Positions 9,316 through 18,579 are shown, counted from the first letter of the stretch. The stretch: DNA of 64,000 nucleotides from Thermoplasmata archaeon (GCA_021820525.1 JAKADM010000003.1:104306-168305), one strand, 5' to 3'. Notes: generated from the letters alone by a model not told the origin. Program-made: numbers and translations.

Positions 9316-10548
9316 ATGAATAAATTGACTTTAGTGACCTGTATCATAGTAATCTTATTTTTTGTATCAATGTCAGGAATCTCAGCAGCCTCATCCATCG
9401 GTACATCCACAATAACACTTTCAGCAAATTCTGTCACTATTCCTCAGGGCTCTTCAACCACCGTAGGCTATAAGGTTGCCCTTTCATCAGGAACAACATG
9501 GGGAACAACCATATCGGCTTCAGCCCCTTCGGGAATATCGGTTTCATTCAGCGATCCCGAGGGCGATCCGACCTTTACCGGCACGGCTACCATATCTGTT
9601 TCATCCTCACTTTCACCCGGGCAGTACACCCTTACCTTTAAGGCCACGGGTGATGATCCATCTACAAACAGTCCATCGTTGACTGTCAATGTTACGGCGG
9701 TCCAAAATGTTTCAGGGAAATCAAGCATATCTGTATCTGCCACCACCATATCCCTTAAGGGAACAAACAGCACAGCAGTCAGTTACTATGTAAATCTATC
9801 ATCGGGAACTTCTGGATTAACCGAGCTAAAATATTCATCTTCAGGAGGACTTATTGTAAGTTTCAGCAATGCCTCAGGAAATCCACCATTCAATGGCAAG
9901 ATTACAGTCACAGGGTCCTCATCGACCACAACAGGAACATATCATATTTTGATATATGCCACAGGGGCTGATCCCTCAACTTCCAATGTAAGTATAGATG
10001 TAAATTATGTCTCCACGCAGCAGCCATCTTCAAACATACCATTCATTGCAGGGGCCATTGTGATAATTGCCGGAATAGTTATTTTTATTCTTGGTTATCT
10101 ATACTCTGGGAGGAGACTTGAATATGTGCAGGGTGGAACAGTTGCCATCACATCTCTACTTTCCCTATATCTCATAATATTCGATTCAAGTTTGAGGAAT
10201 CTTGCACCCGATCATTTCTATGGACTCATATTATTCCTTGTACTTTCCCTGGCAGCCTATATAATTTCAAGGACAAATTCAGAGATAGGTAAGATTTCAA
10301 AAATTGGCCTCTTTGCAGGTTCGTTGATTTTCGCCCTTTTGATGCTCAGCGATGTATTTTTTGGATTGCCTGTATCATCTTCCCATAACTTAATTGAAAA
10401 CATAGGCTGGAACTACCTTTTTGGTTTTGGAACAAACTCCATTTCAACATTTTCCATATCCCTGGCCTTTTCTCTTCTCTTCATTTCTGTAACGCTCCTT
10501 TCTTCCCTGTCTTTGAATTCCTATGTAGCAGATAAAAAGAGCCAGTGA
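9316..10548 (+). CDS. Exported Ig-like protein with C-terminal membrane domain
   Basis: The 410-residue protein begins with a signal peptide (residues 1-26 ending near ISAAS). Two Ser/Thr-rich beta-sandwich repeats of about 105 residues follow (roughly 30-130 and 135-235). They align with each other through SSGT, FSDPEGDPTFTG / FSNASGNPPFNG and the closing TGDDPSTNSPS / TGADPSTSNVS. The last 170 residues contain about five transmembrane helices, starting at NIPFIAGAIVIIAGIVIF. N-glycosylation sequons are frequent in the outer part. This suggests a cell-surface protein anchored by a polytopic domain. A TATA-like TTATTAAATATT (9284-9295) lies about 26 bases upstream, so it is transcribed separately from suf. 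I do not recognise the family. Confidence 0.75.
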   Translation: MNKLTLVTCIIVILFFVSMSGISAASSIGTSTITLSANSVTIPQGSSTTVGYKVALSSGTTWGTTISASAPSGISVSFSDPEGDPTFTGTATISVSSSLSPGQYTLTFKATGDDPSTNSPSLTVNVTAVQNVSGKSSISVSATTISLKGTNSTAVSYYVNLSSGTSGLTELKYSSSGGLIVSFSNASGNPPFNGKITVTGSSSTTTGTYHILIYATGADPSTSNVSIDVNYVSTQQPSSNIPFIAGAIVIIAGIVIFILGYLYSGRRLEYVQGGTVAITSLLSLYLIIFDSSLRNLAPDHFYGLILFLVLSLAAYIISRTNSEIGKISKIGLFAGSLIFALLMLSDVFFGLPVSSSHNLIENIGWNYLFGFGTNSISTFSISLAFSLLFISVTLLSSLSLNSYVADKKSQ

Positions 10549-10583
10549 TTTCTTATAAATTTTTAATTAAAAAAATTAAAAAA
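10549..10583. terminator. Bidirectional AT-rich terminator
   Basis: The 35 bases between two convergent genes contain runs of T and A (TTTTTAATTAAAAAAATTAAAAA) that give T-rich transcripts on both strands, as archaeal terminators do. Confidence 0.45.
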
Positions 10584-11633
10584 TCAGTTTTTTGCATTCT
10601 TCATATCAATGACAAACCTGTATTTTACGTCTGATTTTATAACTCTGTCATATGCCTTATTAATCTCATCAGGTTTTATCATCTCTATATCCGCAGTTAT
10701 ATTGTGTTTACCGCAGAAGTCAAGCATTTCCTGAGTTTCCCTTATTCCGCCTATGTTTGATCCTGCAAGGGTTTTTCTCCCTCCAACCAGTGCACCTGCA
10801 AACACGTTGTATGAACTTCCTTTCTCTGGAAGGCCAACAAGTACAAGGGCGCCCTCAGGCTTTAGAAGGGAAAGATACAGATTTAGATCATGCACCGCAG
10901 GTATTGTGTCAAGTATAAAGTCATACTCACCCCTGTGCTTCTTCAGTTCCTGTCTATCCTTTGATATTACAACATTGGTTGCTCCAAGCCTTTTGGCTTC
11001 ATCAACTTTTGATGGCGATGTTGTGAATACAGTGACCTCTGCACCCATTGCCTTTGCAAGTTTAACCCCCATGTGACCCAGACCACCAAGGCCGGCAACT
11101 GCAACTCTGTCTCCATCCTTTATGTTCCAGAATCTCAGAGGGGAATATGTTGTTATGCCAGCGCATAGAAGGGGCGCAGTTCCTGCAAAGTCAAGGTTTT
11201 CAGGGATATTAAGCACAAAATCCTTATCCACAACAATCTCCCCGGAATATCCTCCATATGTCATGCCGCCAAGTTTTGAATCAGGGGAATTGTATGTGAA
11301 TACTGTGTTATCGCAATAGTGTTCGTTTCCATTCTTGCACTCATCGCATGTTCTGCATGAATCAACCATGCAGCCAACTCCCACTCTGTCTCCTTTCTTA
11401 TACTTTGTAACATTTTTTCCAGTTTCCTTTACAATTCCCACAATTTCGTGACCGGGCACAACAGGATAGACTGCACCTCCCCACTCATCATTTGCAGTAT
11501 GTATGTCGCTGTGGCATATTCCGCAATACTGTATGTCAATCAAAACATCATTGTCTCCAACTTCTCTCCTTTCAATATCCATTCTCTGGAATTGCCCATG
11601 GGGCTGATCCACTCCAAAAGCTACAGTTTTCAT
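10584..11633 (-). CDS. Zinc-dependent NAD(P) alcohol dehydrogenase (CAD-like)
   Basis: This 349-residue medium-chain dehydrogenase interconverts alcohols and aldehydes. Catalytic zinc ligands are C37 (CGICHSD), H62 of GHE and C157 (LLCAG). The structural zinc lobe cysteines are C93, C96, C99 and C107. The coenzyme-binding GLGGLG is at residues 181-186. The CGICHSDIHTA start and MTYGGYS region are typical of the cinnamyl-alcohol/YahK subfamily with broad aldehyde specificity. The physiological substrate is unknown. A TATA-like element AGTATATCAT (complement of 11651-11660) lies about 23 bases upstream of the ATG, indicating its own promoter. The aldo/keto reductase next upstream may have a related role in aldehyde handling. 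Confidence 0.9.
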   Translation of the reverse strand: MKTVAFGVDQPHGQFQRMDIERREVGDNDVLIDIQYCGICHSDIHTANDEWGGAVYPVVPGHEIVGIVKETGKNVTKYKKGDRVGVGCMVDSCRTCDECKNGNEHYCDNTVFTYNSPDSKLGGMTYGGYSGEIVVDKDFVLNIPENLDFAGTAPLLCAGITTYSPLRFWNIKDGDRVAVAGLGGLGHMGVKLAKAMGAEVTVFTTSPSKVDEAKRLGATNVVISKDRQELKKHRGEYDFILDTIPAVHDLNLYLSLLKPEGALVLVGLPEKGSSYNVFAGALVGGRKTLAGSNIGGIRETQEMLDFCGKHNITADIEMIKPDEINKAYDRVIKSDVKYRFVIDMKNAKN

Positions 11634-11736
11634 ATTTTCTTCGCCAATTCATGATATACTTTTTCTAATTAAAAGTTAGGAATTCAGGGGAAAAATATAA
11701 TTTGGTATTTTAGAAATTTTTAGTTAGGTCCCAGGT

Positions 11737-12657
11737 TTAGAAATAGTTCAACTCAATTTTTCTGTCAAGTTTTTCCATGTCTGATGACGTAAGTTCAATT
11801 TTTTCTGCCTTGAGATTACTTTCAACCTGCTTGCTATTCTTTGCTCCAGGTATCACCATGGCACCATTCTTTATAAGATAGGCAAGTGCTATGGACGCCA
11901 TATCGGTCCTGTATTTGTCAGCCATTTCTCCCATATCCTTTAACAGCTGGGATATGGCCTTAACATTTTCTTTCCTGAAAAGTGGATCGGATGATCTTAT
12001 TTCATCAGAGGGCAGGTGGTTTTCACTGTACTTTCCAGTGAGAAGGCCCTTAGCTATGGGGCTGTAAGCGATCATGGTTATTTTGTTTTCTTTCATGAAT
12101 GGATATGTTTCTTCCTCTACCTCTCTCTGAAGTATGTTATATCTCATCTGATTTGAAACAAGGTCATGATTCTTGAGGTAATTCAAAATTTCTTTGAGTA
12201 AAGGTGCAGGGTAGTTGCACACACCAATATATTTAACCATGCCCTCATCAGCCAGCTTTTCCATGGCAGAAACTGTTTCTTTCAATGGAACATAATTGTC
12301 CGGCCAGTGAAGCTGGTAAAGATCTATATAATCTGTCCCCAGTCTTTTCAATGAAGCCTCACATGCCTTTATTACATCCCCGTACCTGAAATGAGGCGGG
12401 GCAACCTTTGTGGCAATAATATAATCTTTCCTGTCCATTCCCTCAGTTGCTTTCTTAACAAGTTCCTCAGAATGACCCATGCCATAAACTTCTGCCGTAT
12501 CGATGTAATTTGCACCGTTCTTTATGGAATATCTTATGGCCTCAACAATATCGTTGTCTGTAAAGTCTTTTCCCCAGCCCATTCCACCGGCCTGCCAGGC
12601 ACCAAATCCAATTACAGGAACTTTTAATTTTGTCTTTCCCAAAGTTAGTGTCTTCAT
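11737..12657 (-). CDS. Aldo/keto reductase
   Basis: This is a 306-residue TIM-barrel NADPH-dependent oxidoreductase reducing aldehydes or ketones. The catalytic tetrad is visible as D53, Y58, K84 and H117 (DTAEVY, ATKV, LHWPD). The C-terminal coenzyme loop IPGAKNSKQVESN is also present. The length is normal. An AT-rich TATAATTATA element (12681-12690) lies about 28 bases upstream of the start, so it probably has its own promoter. The substrate is unknown. Confidence 0.9.
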   Translation of the reverse strand: MKTLTLGKTKLKVPVIGFGAWQAGGMGWGKDFTDNDIVEAIRYSIKNGANYIDTAEVYGMGHSEELVKKATEGMDRKDYIIATKVAPPHFRYGDVIKACEASLKRLGTDYIDLYQLHWPDNYVPLKETVSAMEKLADEGMVKYIGVCNYPAPLLKEILNYLKNHDLVSNQMRYNILQREVEEETYPFMKENKITMIAYSPIAKGLLTGKYSENHLPSDEIRSSDPLFRKENVKAISQLLKDMGEMADKYRTDMASIALAYLIKNGAMVIPGAKNSKQVESNLKAEKIELTSSDMEKLDRKIELNYF

Positions 12658-12784
12658 AATTCCACATCGCCTTTATGGCATATAATTATATCCCTGGATT
12701 TTAAGCACATCATCTATTCTCATATCATGACAGGGGATCAAGAAAACTTAATTAAAATATAATCATATCCAGATGCCCTTGAAA
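12658..12784. promoter_or_regulatory. Promoter region between akr and candidate RNA
   Basis: The left half carries the promoter of the minus-strand aldo/keto reductase. Near 12750-12765 the plus strand has CTTAATTAAAATATAATC, a TATA-like element that would start a rightward transcript near 12785. That is the left edge of the GC-richer segment annotated as a candidate RNA. Confidence 0.35.
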
Positions 12785-12968
12785 ATAGTACGCCTGATAA
12801 ATGATGGTGTATGACGACTCAGGGCTAAAAATTGCCTTTCCATAATGGGCCTCTGCACGAGTTAAGGATCCGTTTCCTGCTGTGAAATGCCGATCAGAGG
12901 AGGGCAAAAAGTTCCCCGTGGGTCAGTGGAACCAGGATAATGAATGGTTCCCGTTAGATCGGGGAAAA
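12785..12968 (+). ncRNA. Candidate structured RNA or long structured leader
   Basis: This roughly 185-base stretch looks clearly richer in G and C than other intergenic DNA here and has no plausible reading frame. Several complementary segments are visible. GGAACCA (12928-12934) pairs with TGGTTCC (12945-12951). It sits inside TTCCCCG (12912-12918) paired with CGGGGAA (12960-12966). CCTCT (12850-12854) pairs with AGAGG (12896-12900), and GACTC (12816-12820) with GAGTT (12859-12863). CCGATC (12890-12895) can alternatively pair with GATCGG (12957-12962), competing with the outer stem. It ends a few bases before the protease gene, so it could be a cis-regulatory leader or a separate RNA. I could not match it to RNase P, SRP or a riboswitch I know. 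Confidence 0.4.
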
Positions 12969-12976
12969 GCTAAATA

Positions 12977-14077
12977 ATGGGAAGGAAGGCGATGGAAAGA
13001 AGTTCTGATGTGGAGCTGGAAAATCCCGCAGTGAGGGATATTATATCTACTGTAAAGGAATATATTGAAACATACGAGATTGAGGTTTCTCCATTTACAA
13101 TAAAGTTCAAGTTTCTCGATACCGAAAACCCTGATATATCAAAAAAATTCGGCGAATTAAGCAGGGTTCTTGTTCCGATGGGATACATCCCACAGATGGT
13201 GATGGATTATGAACACTATATTGTGGTATCCAGGATGCCTCAGAGAAAATTCACATCAAACAGAGTTAACATTGTACTTCTTATCCTCACAATATTATCA
13301 ACCCTGTATGCCGGATATCTGTTTTCTGAGGATTTCGTTAAACCCGGTCCTGATCTGGTTGGAAGAACACTGGTCTACAGCGCACTGTTCTTTTCAGCAC
13401 CCTTGATGACCATACTCGGTGTACATGAACTTGGCCATTATTTTGTTGCAAAACATTATGGCGTAAGAGCTTCATTGCCATTTTTCATACCCTTTATTCC
13501 CCTTGGATATTCCATCGGAACCTTCGGTGCATTCATTTCTCTTAGGGATCCATTTCCCAACAGAAAGGTTATGGCAAATATAGGAGCCGCCGGACCAATT
13601 GCAGGTTTTCTCACAGCATTTCCCCTTCTTTTTGTGGCCAATTATTTTCAAAAAACCATGATTCACGTCAGGACCTTTTCACCATTCTTTTTGAACTATC
13701 CTCTGATCTATCACCTGCTTGATTTTCTTCCAATTAAACCACCCGTATTCCCCATGGTCCTTTCAGTATGGGTTGGAATATTTGCCACCGCAATGAATCT
13801 CATTCCTGTGGGCCAGCTGGATGGTGGCCATGTGTTACGGGGGATTCTGGGGAGAAAGGCAATTTATATAAGTTACGCCTTTCTTATGTTATTATTTTAT
13901 CTGAGTCTTGAATATTTCGGATGGATCCTTATTGCCCTTCTTGTAATGTTCATTGGACTGGAGCATCCTCCTGCGCTTGACGATTCAAGTCCAGTGGGGT
14001 CAAAGGAGATCCTCATAGGTGTGACAGTGCTGGTATTGTTCATTCTGTCCTTTACGCCCGTACCTTTCTACATATGA
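12977..14077 (+). CDS. Site-2-type membrane metalloprotease (M50)
   Basis: This is a 366-residue intramembrane zinc protease. HELGH is at residues 150-154 inside a membrane helix. The second active-site motif has N274 and D282 (NLIPVGQLDGG). About six or seven transmembrane helices run from residue 95 to the end, and a soluble alpha/beta domain of about 90 residues precedes them. Family members cleave membrane-bound substrates, often in regulated proteolysis. The substrate here is unknown. The start at 12977 could be replaced by the ATG at 12992. There is no TATA box at the leaderless distance, which fits transcription from further upstream through the structured segment 12785-12968. Confidence 0.85.
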   Translation: MGRKAMERSSDVELENPAVRDIISTVKEYIETYEIEVSPFTIKFKFLDTENPDISKKFGELSRVLVPMGYIPQMVMDYEHYIVVSRMPQRKFTSNRVNIVLLILTILSTLYAGYLFSEDFVKPGPDLVGRTLVYSALFFSAPLMTILGVHELGHYFVAKHYGVRASLPFFIPFIPLGYSIGTFGAFISLRDPFPNRKVMANIGAAGPIAGFLTAFPLLFVANYFQKTMIHVRTFSPFFLNYPLIYHLLDFLPIKPPVFPMVLSVWVGIFATAMNLIPVGQLDGGHVLRGILGRKAIYISYAFLMLLFYLSLEYFGWILIALLVMFIGLEHPPALDDSSPVGSKEILIGVTVLVLFILSFTPVPFYI

Positions 14078-14240
14078 GACTCAAGATTAGCCACACTTAT
14101 TCCTGTTTCTTCCTCTTGAAAAATTAACCGGTTTTCCCCAGGAATCTGGCTCATGAAACTGCTCCGGTGAAATGTATCCTTATTAATCCTGCCTGATCTA
14201 TACTCAGTCATAAAATTTTACTCTCCACAGTTCCTGTATA

Positions 14241-14273
14241 AGGGAGATTTATGCCTTTGGATTAATCTCCTTT
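14241..14273. terminator. Inverted repeat between convergent genes
   Basis: GGAGATT (14243-14249) and AATCTCC (14264-14270) are perfectly complementary around a 14-base loop and are flanked by further A/T pairs. The element lies between two convergent genes (ends at 14077 and 14361), so it may end transcription on both strands. The remainder of 14078-14360 shows nothing else. Confidence 0.4.
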
Positions 14274-14360
14274 ATGTTTCAGCATAACCATGGTTCAACC
14301 TCAATACCCGATCCTTGGCGAAAGCATAAAATGTAACAATTAAAATAAATATAGAAATTA

Positions 14361-16109
14361 TTATTCTGGAATTGCTTTTACAACAGAAACAGAAGGATTG
14401 AATGAATATTCATCACCGGTGTTCCCATAGAAATGAACCGTGTCTGACGATTCATATAAATAAACATCAAGCAAGCTTCCATTATTCTCCCTGACGTCAT
14501 TCCAAATCATTAGAGTACTGAATGATATATTCTCATTTACAACAACAGATATGGAAGTGAATGCAGCAGCAATAGATGCCATAAGTCCTATTTCTGCAAA
14601 TGCAAGTGAAACCTCATTTGCCACATCTTCTGCTGAACCTGCCAGTGGTATTATATCTGTAAGTGCATTAATTGCAAATGCCACTCCGATGGCTGCTGAA
14701 AAAATACTCACACCATTCTCAACCTGTTGAAGGTAGTCATTTGCATTATTTGATTCATCAGATGTGTAAGACAGATCCACACTGGTGTAACCATGACCGG
14801 CACCCACTTGATATTCCTTACTGACGTCAATCCCAAGGGTGTTGATGGCTGTTGACCAGTAATCTGCCGTTTCAGACTCATTTCCATTATTGGATATATA
14901 ATAGGGATTTATGTTCATCACCTGAGGGTTATGTACTCCAATCACCTCCATTGTGGTTACATTTGGCCCTGGTGTTGCAACACAGTAATAACTGGTACCA
15001 TCATTATACCAGTATGTCGATATATAATATACTTCATATTCAAGGGCTTCAAAGGAAACGTTTGATATGTATTCAATACTTTGGTTATAGGGCAAGTTTA
15101 TTGAGTCTGATGAAAACGATCCACTGTAAGGAATAGTTGCATCGTATGATGGCGTTGTGGACTGGAATGTACCTGACTGGCTCTCGGTATGCTGTGCTGA
15201 ATTGAATTTCAGGGTTAGATTTGCAGAAACACTGGCACTGGAAAAACCAAATTCTGAATAGGAAGGCAGGTTCATGCTTGAATAGAGAAGTGGAAGCATT
15301 CCTGTCCATGTTTCAATCTTAATTGTTTTATCAACAACAGATGGTGTGCATGGGTTTGAATTTCCATTATTGCCTCCACCACCTATCTCCCTGAAACTCC
15401 TGTCCTTCAACATTTCAGCAGTCGCACTTCCATTGAGTTTTTTCTCAAATACTGGATGGGAGAGATTGAAATAGAGTGTGCTTGATAGAATTAACGGACT
15501 GATTCCATTATAAAATTCGAACGATTCAATGGAATTGAATATTGGGTTGAATGGTGAATATTCAATGTTGTTGAAATAATCAAAACCGTATAATGTGTTG
15601 TTTCTTATGTATGAATATGTTGCCTCTTCCATTAATGATACCCTGTACCCTGGACTGGGCATCATTAATCTCCATGACTGTGCTATTCTCTGGAGTGTGC
15701 TGTTCACATATCCATCTACTATACCATACATGTTTGATCTTCCATTGAACACATCTGTTATGTATGGATTGTCTGAAAGATTGTATGTTATATTTTTGCT
15801 CCCAAAATTTCCACCCATTGTGATCCATTCAGAATCAGGCGAGAGCAAGGTAACGCTTGCATTTGAAAGATTATAGATGAATCCAGAATCCTTATATGAC
15901 GTATTGGGTGAAGATAGGTATGATGAAACTGTTTTTTGTCCTCCAGAGAGCATCACTCTTATATGCACAGGCAGTCCCTTTGGTGAAACATGATCTGATG
16001 ATTCATAATCATAAACAATCAGAGCGGATGAAACAACAATGATAACTGTGGATAAAATTGAGAATATAATCTTCTTCCTGTCGTTCTTCAAATTATCCAC
16101 TATGCCCAT
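14361..16109 (-). CDS. Exported protein of unknown function
   Basis: This 582-residue protein has a signal-anchor helix (about residues 13-33). A large Asn/Ser/Tyr-rich outer domain follows, with many N-x-S/T sequons and little Cys. Near the C-terminus (about residues 458-524) is a long hydrophobic, glycine/alanine-rich stretch (SAAIGVAFAINALTDIIPLAG, then LAFAEIGLMASIAAAF) that could form a helical hairpin in the membrane. A short polar tail follows. A TATA-like TTATATATAA (16129-16137) lies 24 bases upstream. No enzyme motif is visible. The hydrophobic hairpin raises the thought of a pore-forming or bacteriocin-like protein, but that is speculation. Confidence 0.65.
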   Translation of the reverse strand: MGIVDNLKNDRKKIIFSILSTVIIVVSSALIVYDYESSDHVSPKGLPVHIRVMLSGGQKTVSSYLSSPNTSYKDSGFIYNLSNASVTLLSPDSEWITMGGNFGSKNITYNLSDNPYITDVFNGRSNMYGIVDGYVNSTLQRIAQSWRLMMPSPGYRVSLMEEATYSYIRNNTLYGFDYFNNIEYSPFNPIFNSIESFEFYNGISPLILSSTLYFNLSHPVFEKKLNGSATAEMLKDRSFREIGGGGNNGNSNPCTPSVVDKTIKIETWTGMLPLLYSSMNLPSYSEFGFSSASVSANLTLKFNSAQHTESQSGTFQSTTPSYDATIPYSGSFSSDSINLPYNQSIEYISNVSFEALEYEVYYISTYWYNDGTSYYCVATPGPNVTTMEVIGVHNPQVMNINPYYISNNGNESETADYWSTAINTLGIDVSKEYQVGAGHGYTSVDLSYTSDESNNANDYLQQVENGVSIFSAAIGVAFAINALTDIIPLAGSAEDVANEVSLAFAEIGLMASIAAAFTSISVVVNENISFSTLMIWNDVRENNGSLLDVYLYESSDTVHFYGNTGDEYSFNPSVSVVKAIPE

Positions 16110-16507
16110 CTTAATATGAATTGAACTTTATATATAAATGTTATTTATATTTATAAAATCGGAGCATAACCAATCCAGGATTCAGGATTTCACGGCTTAT
16201 TAGCCCTGAATTTATGGTAAGTAACAGATCTACATTTAATTTCTTTAAAATTGGAATTATAAGGTTTAAGGAACAGGAAATGCAAATCTTCAATTAAATA
16301 CCTTCAAATTCATTCATTACCATACAGTTGTATTTTTCCCTCAATGCATGATCAGGCAGATGATTCATACTGTAACATGAGGGTCTCGTGAATAAATGGT
16401 ACGATGTTTAATGGGGATTTTAGAAAACTTCTGAAATTTTCATTAAAAACAATTAATATATATCTATGGAAGCAAAATATATTAAGAATAAAACTCTTTT
16501 ATAAATT
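16110..16507. promoter_or_regulatory. Divergent intergenic region
   Basis: About 400 AT-rich bases lie between divergent genes. The leftward promoter TATA (16129-16137) and a rightward TATA-like AAATATATT (16475-16483, about 29 bases before the ATG at 16508) are the only elements seen. The middle (about 16150-16440) shows no reading frame or clear repeat. Confidence 0.4.
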
Positions 16508-18145
16508 ATGAAAATAGAAAAAGTATTGGAAAATGCCAGAGATTTATTTTCTGAAGGGAGAAATGAAGAGGCATTCAATATAATAGAAAAGGGAATGAAA
16601 AAATTCCCTCATGAGAGTTCATTTCCAGATCTTTATTCTATAAAACTTTTCGAAATGGGAAATTTACAGGATTCAGAGAAATATGCAGATTCAGCAATAA
16701 AGCTTGGAACTGTTCGGTCGGAACTGTACAGAATCAAAGCCATCTGCCTCATAAATTCCGGAGGGATTAAGGACGTTGAAAATTTTATAGAAACCGGAAT
16801 TAAGTTTGCATCAAACAATGTTAATGAAAAGAGAAGATTGCTAAACATTTACGCTCTTTCAACTATTTATCTGAAGGAACCTAATTGGGAAATGAAGGTG
16901 CTCAAAATAATAAGTGACATTCAGATGATGAATCCTGAAGATAGGGATTCTCTAATAACTTTGATTTACGTCAATGCCACCATGAATAATGGAGAGAATG
17001 TAACAAAATATGGGGAAAAATTGTTTAAGGAGCGAAATTCAGACCCCATATCCCTTTATTTTTTATCAGAGGCAAATCTTGCCGTTGGGGACACCAAGAG
17101 TGCCTTGAAATATAATAAGTCCCTGCTTGAAAAAATAGATGGAAAGAATTTTGATGATTATTTGGCCCTTATGCAGAATTACGAAATCCTGAAAAGGGAT
17201 GGCGATCCCACACCATTTTTTACCATGCTTACTGAATTCTTAATAGGCAATACGGAGAATTCCAGAAAGATGGATTTTTTCCAAAAAATCCTGAACATGT
17301 CTTCACACAAGTTTCAGATTTTCTACACGGATGAAAGGGTTCCAGTTTTAGTAGAATTAATGGGGGAATCTGATTATGGAGTAATTGGGGAAATATTTGA
17401 CTACATATTCAAAAATGAATTTCTTGACAGATGCATTGCATTGAATGAAAGGGACAGCGCTCTTTATATGTTCCGGGCAGTTTCAACCTTTTTGGAAGGC
17501 GATCCAGAGGAAGGACTTTTGTTCATAGAGAGATCAATCAAGATTGACGAGAACTGGCTTAACAGTCTTATTAAAGCCGTTCTCATGATGCAGTCCAGTG
17601 AAACTACATATGATACGGCGAAGGAAGCAGATGGAATTTTAGAGAAATGGGAAAAAATAGATCCTTCAAGGGCACCCATACATCAACTCAGGTCAATATT
17701 AATGTCCTTTGCTCTTGGAGAAGACGGGAGGAAAGAAAATGAGGAGACAAGGAAATCAAATCCTGAGGATTATAATTACATGTTGACAGGTGTAATGATA
17801 AATATTGCCATGCATAATTTCATGGGGGCTATTCAGATAATAGATGGTTATAATGATATGGGATTTATCCATACTATTCGGGCATTCTATCAGCTTTCCA
17901 TGCTAAAGGCATACTGCATAAATGGCATGGGGGAACAGAAAACTGCCGTCGATTTCATGACATCTCTTTCCATGAGTCTCATTGGTAAGGAGGATTATGA
18001 GGAATGGGCAGATCTAATTAAGGGAGGAGAAGAGTTTATCCCGGACACATTTTATGTTGAAAATCTCCCGGTCTATATGTTCTATCCATTCACAGACCCG
18101 GACCCAGAATCTCTTATGATGAAGGTAAGGGAAGAAGCCATATGA
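16508..18145 (+). CDS. TPR-like helical repeat protein
   Basis: This 545-residue cytoplasmic protein is predicted almost entirely alpha-helical. Repeated helix pairs such as ENARDLFSEGRNEEAFNIIE, FEMGNLQDSEKYADSAI and LAVGDTKSALKYNKSLL have the tetratricopeptide spacing (Gly/Ala at small positions, about 34 residues apart). The N-terminal half is the most regular; the C-terminal 250 residues are more degenerate. TPR proteins are scaffolds for protein complexes. No partner domain or catalytic motif is visible, and neighbours give no clue. It has its own promoter. A strong hairpin lies 65-105 bases after the stop. Confidence 0.65.
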   Translation: MKIEKVLENARDLFSEGRNEEAFNIIEKGMKKFPHESSFPDLYSIKLFEMGNLQDSEKYADSAIKLGTVRSELYRIKAICLINSGGIKDVENFIETGIKFASNNVNEKRRLLNIYALSTIYLKEPNWEMKVLKIISDIQMMNPEDRDSLITLIYVNATMNNGENVTKYGEKLFKERNSDPISLYFLSEANLAVGDTKSALKYNKSLLEKIDGKNFDDYLALMQNYEILKRDGDPTPFFTMLTEFLIGNTENSRKMDFFQKILNMSSHKFQIFYTDERVPVLVELMGESDYGVIGEIFDYIFKNEFLDRCIALNERDSALYMFRAVSTFLEGDPEEGLLFIERSIKIDENWLNSLIKAVLMMQSSETTYDTAKEADGILEKWEKIDPSRAPIHQLRSILMSFALGEDGRKENEETRKSNPEDYNYMLTGVMINIAMHNFMGAIQIIDGYNDMGFIHTIRAFYQLSMLKAYCINGMGEQKTAVDFMTSLSMSLIGKEDYEEWADLIKGGEEFIPDTFYVENLPVYMFYPFTDPDPESLMMKVREEAI

Positions 18146-18579
18146 ATTGAACAGTTTAAACATTTCAACTAAAACTCCAATACTTAAAGTTATAAGGAAA
18201 TATGTTTAGAACCATATCCCTTTATTTCACAGGTAAAAGGGGTATGGTTGAAGAAAGTACCAGTAAAGACAATCCTTCAAGGGAGAAAGGATGTTTGAAA
18301 CATGTCTTCTACCTGGATTTATACAATTTCAATTTCAGGAAGGCAGATTAACCCTTAATATTCCTCACCGATCACAGGTTAAAAATTTTTAAAACACCTG
18401 ATTGACTGGTTTCACATATTAAATGAAATAAACTGGTCAATTTGGTGATGAACCTCTTTGAATATGGGCAGGAAAATTCCCATCTATATAAATGAATTCC
18501 ACTATTGTTTTGGAATTTAGATTTAAATTTTTTGAACGAACTACAAAAATTTTTTACAGTATAAGGACGATAAAGAAAA
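18146..18579. other. Intergenic region with one strong hairpin
   Basis: No gene was seen in these 434 bases. The notable element is the long hairpin at 18210-18249. A weaker symmetric segment, ATGGGcaggaaaattCCCAT, lies near 18464-18484. The right end carries an AT-rich promoter for the permease (GTATAAGG at about 18559-18566). Confidence 0.4.
18210..18249. terminator. 14-base-pair hairpin, terminator or RNA element
   Basis: AACCATATCCCTTT (18210-18223) pairs along its whole length with AAAGGGGTATGGTT (18236-18249), with one G-T wobble, around a 12-base loop. It lies downstream of the TPR-like gene. No T-run follows, so a bacterial-type terminator is unlikely. A transcript-end structure, a small RNA or a protein-binding palindrome are the options. 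Confidence 0.45.

Noticed and set aside
12785..12968. RNase P RNA, SRP RNA or a C/D box RNA
   Set aside because: The conserved RNase P and SRP blocks I know are not present, and box C/D elements are not placed correctly; only complementary stems are visible.
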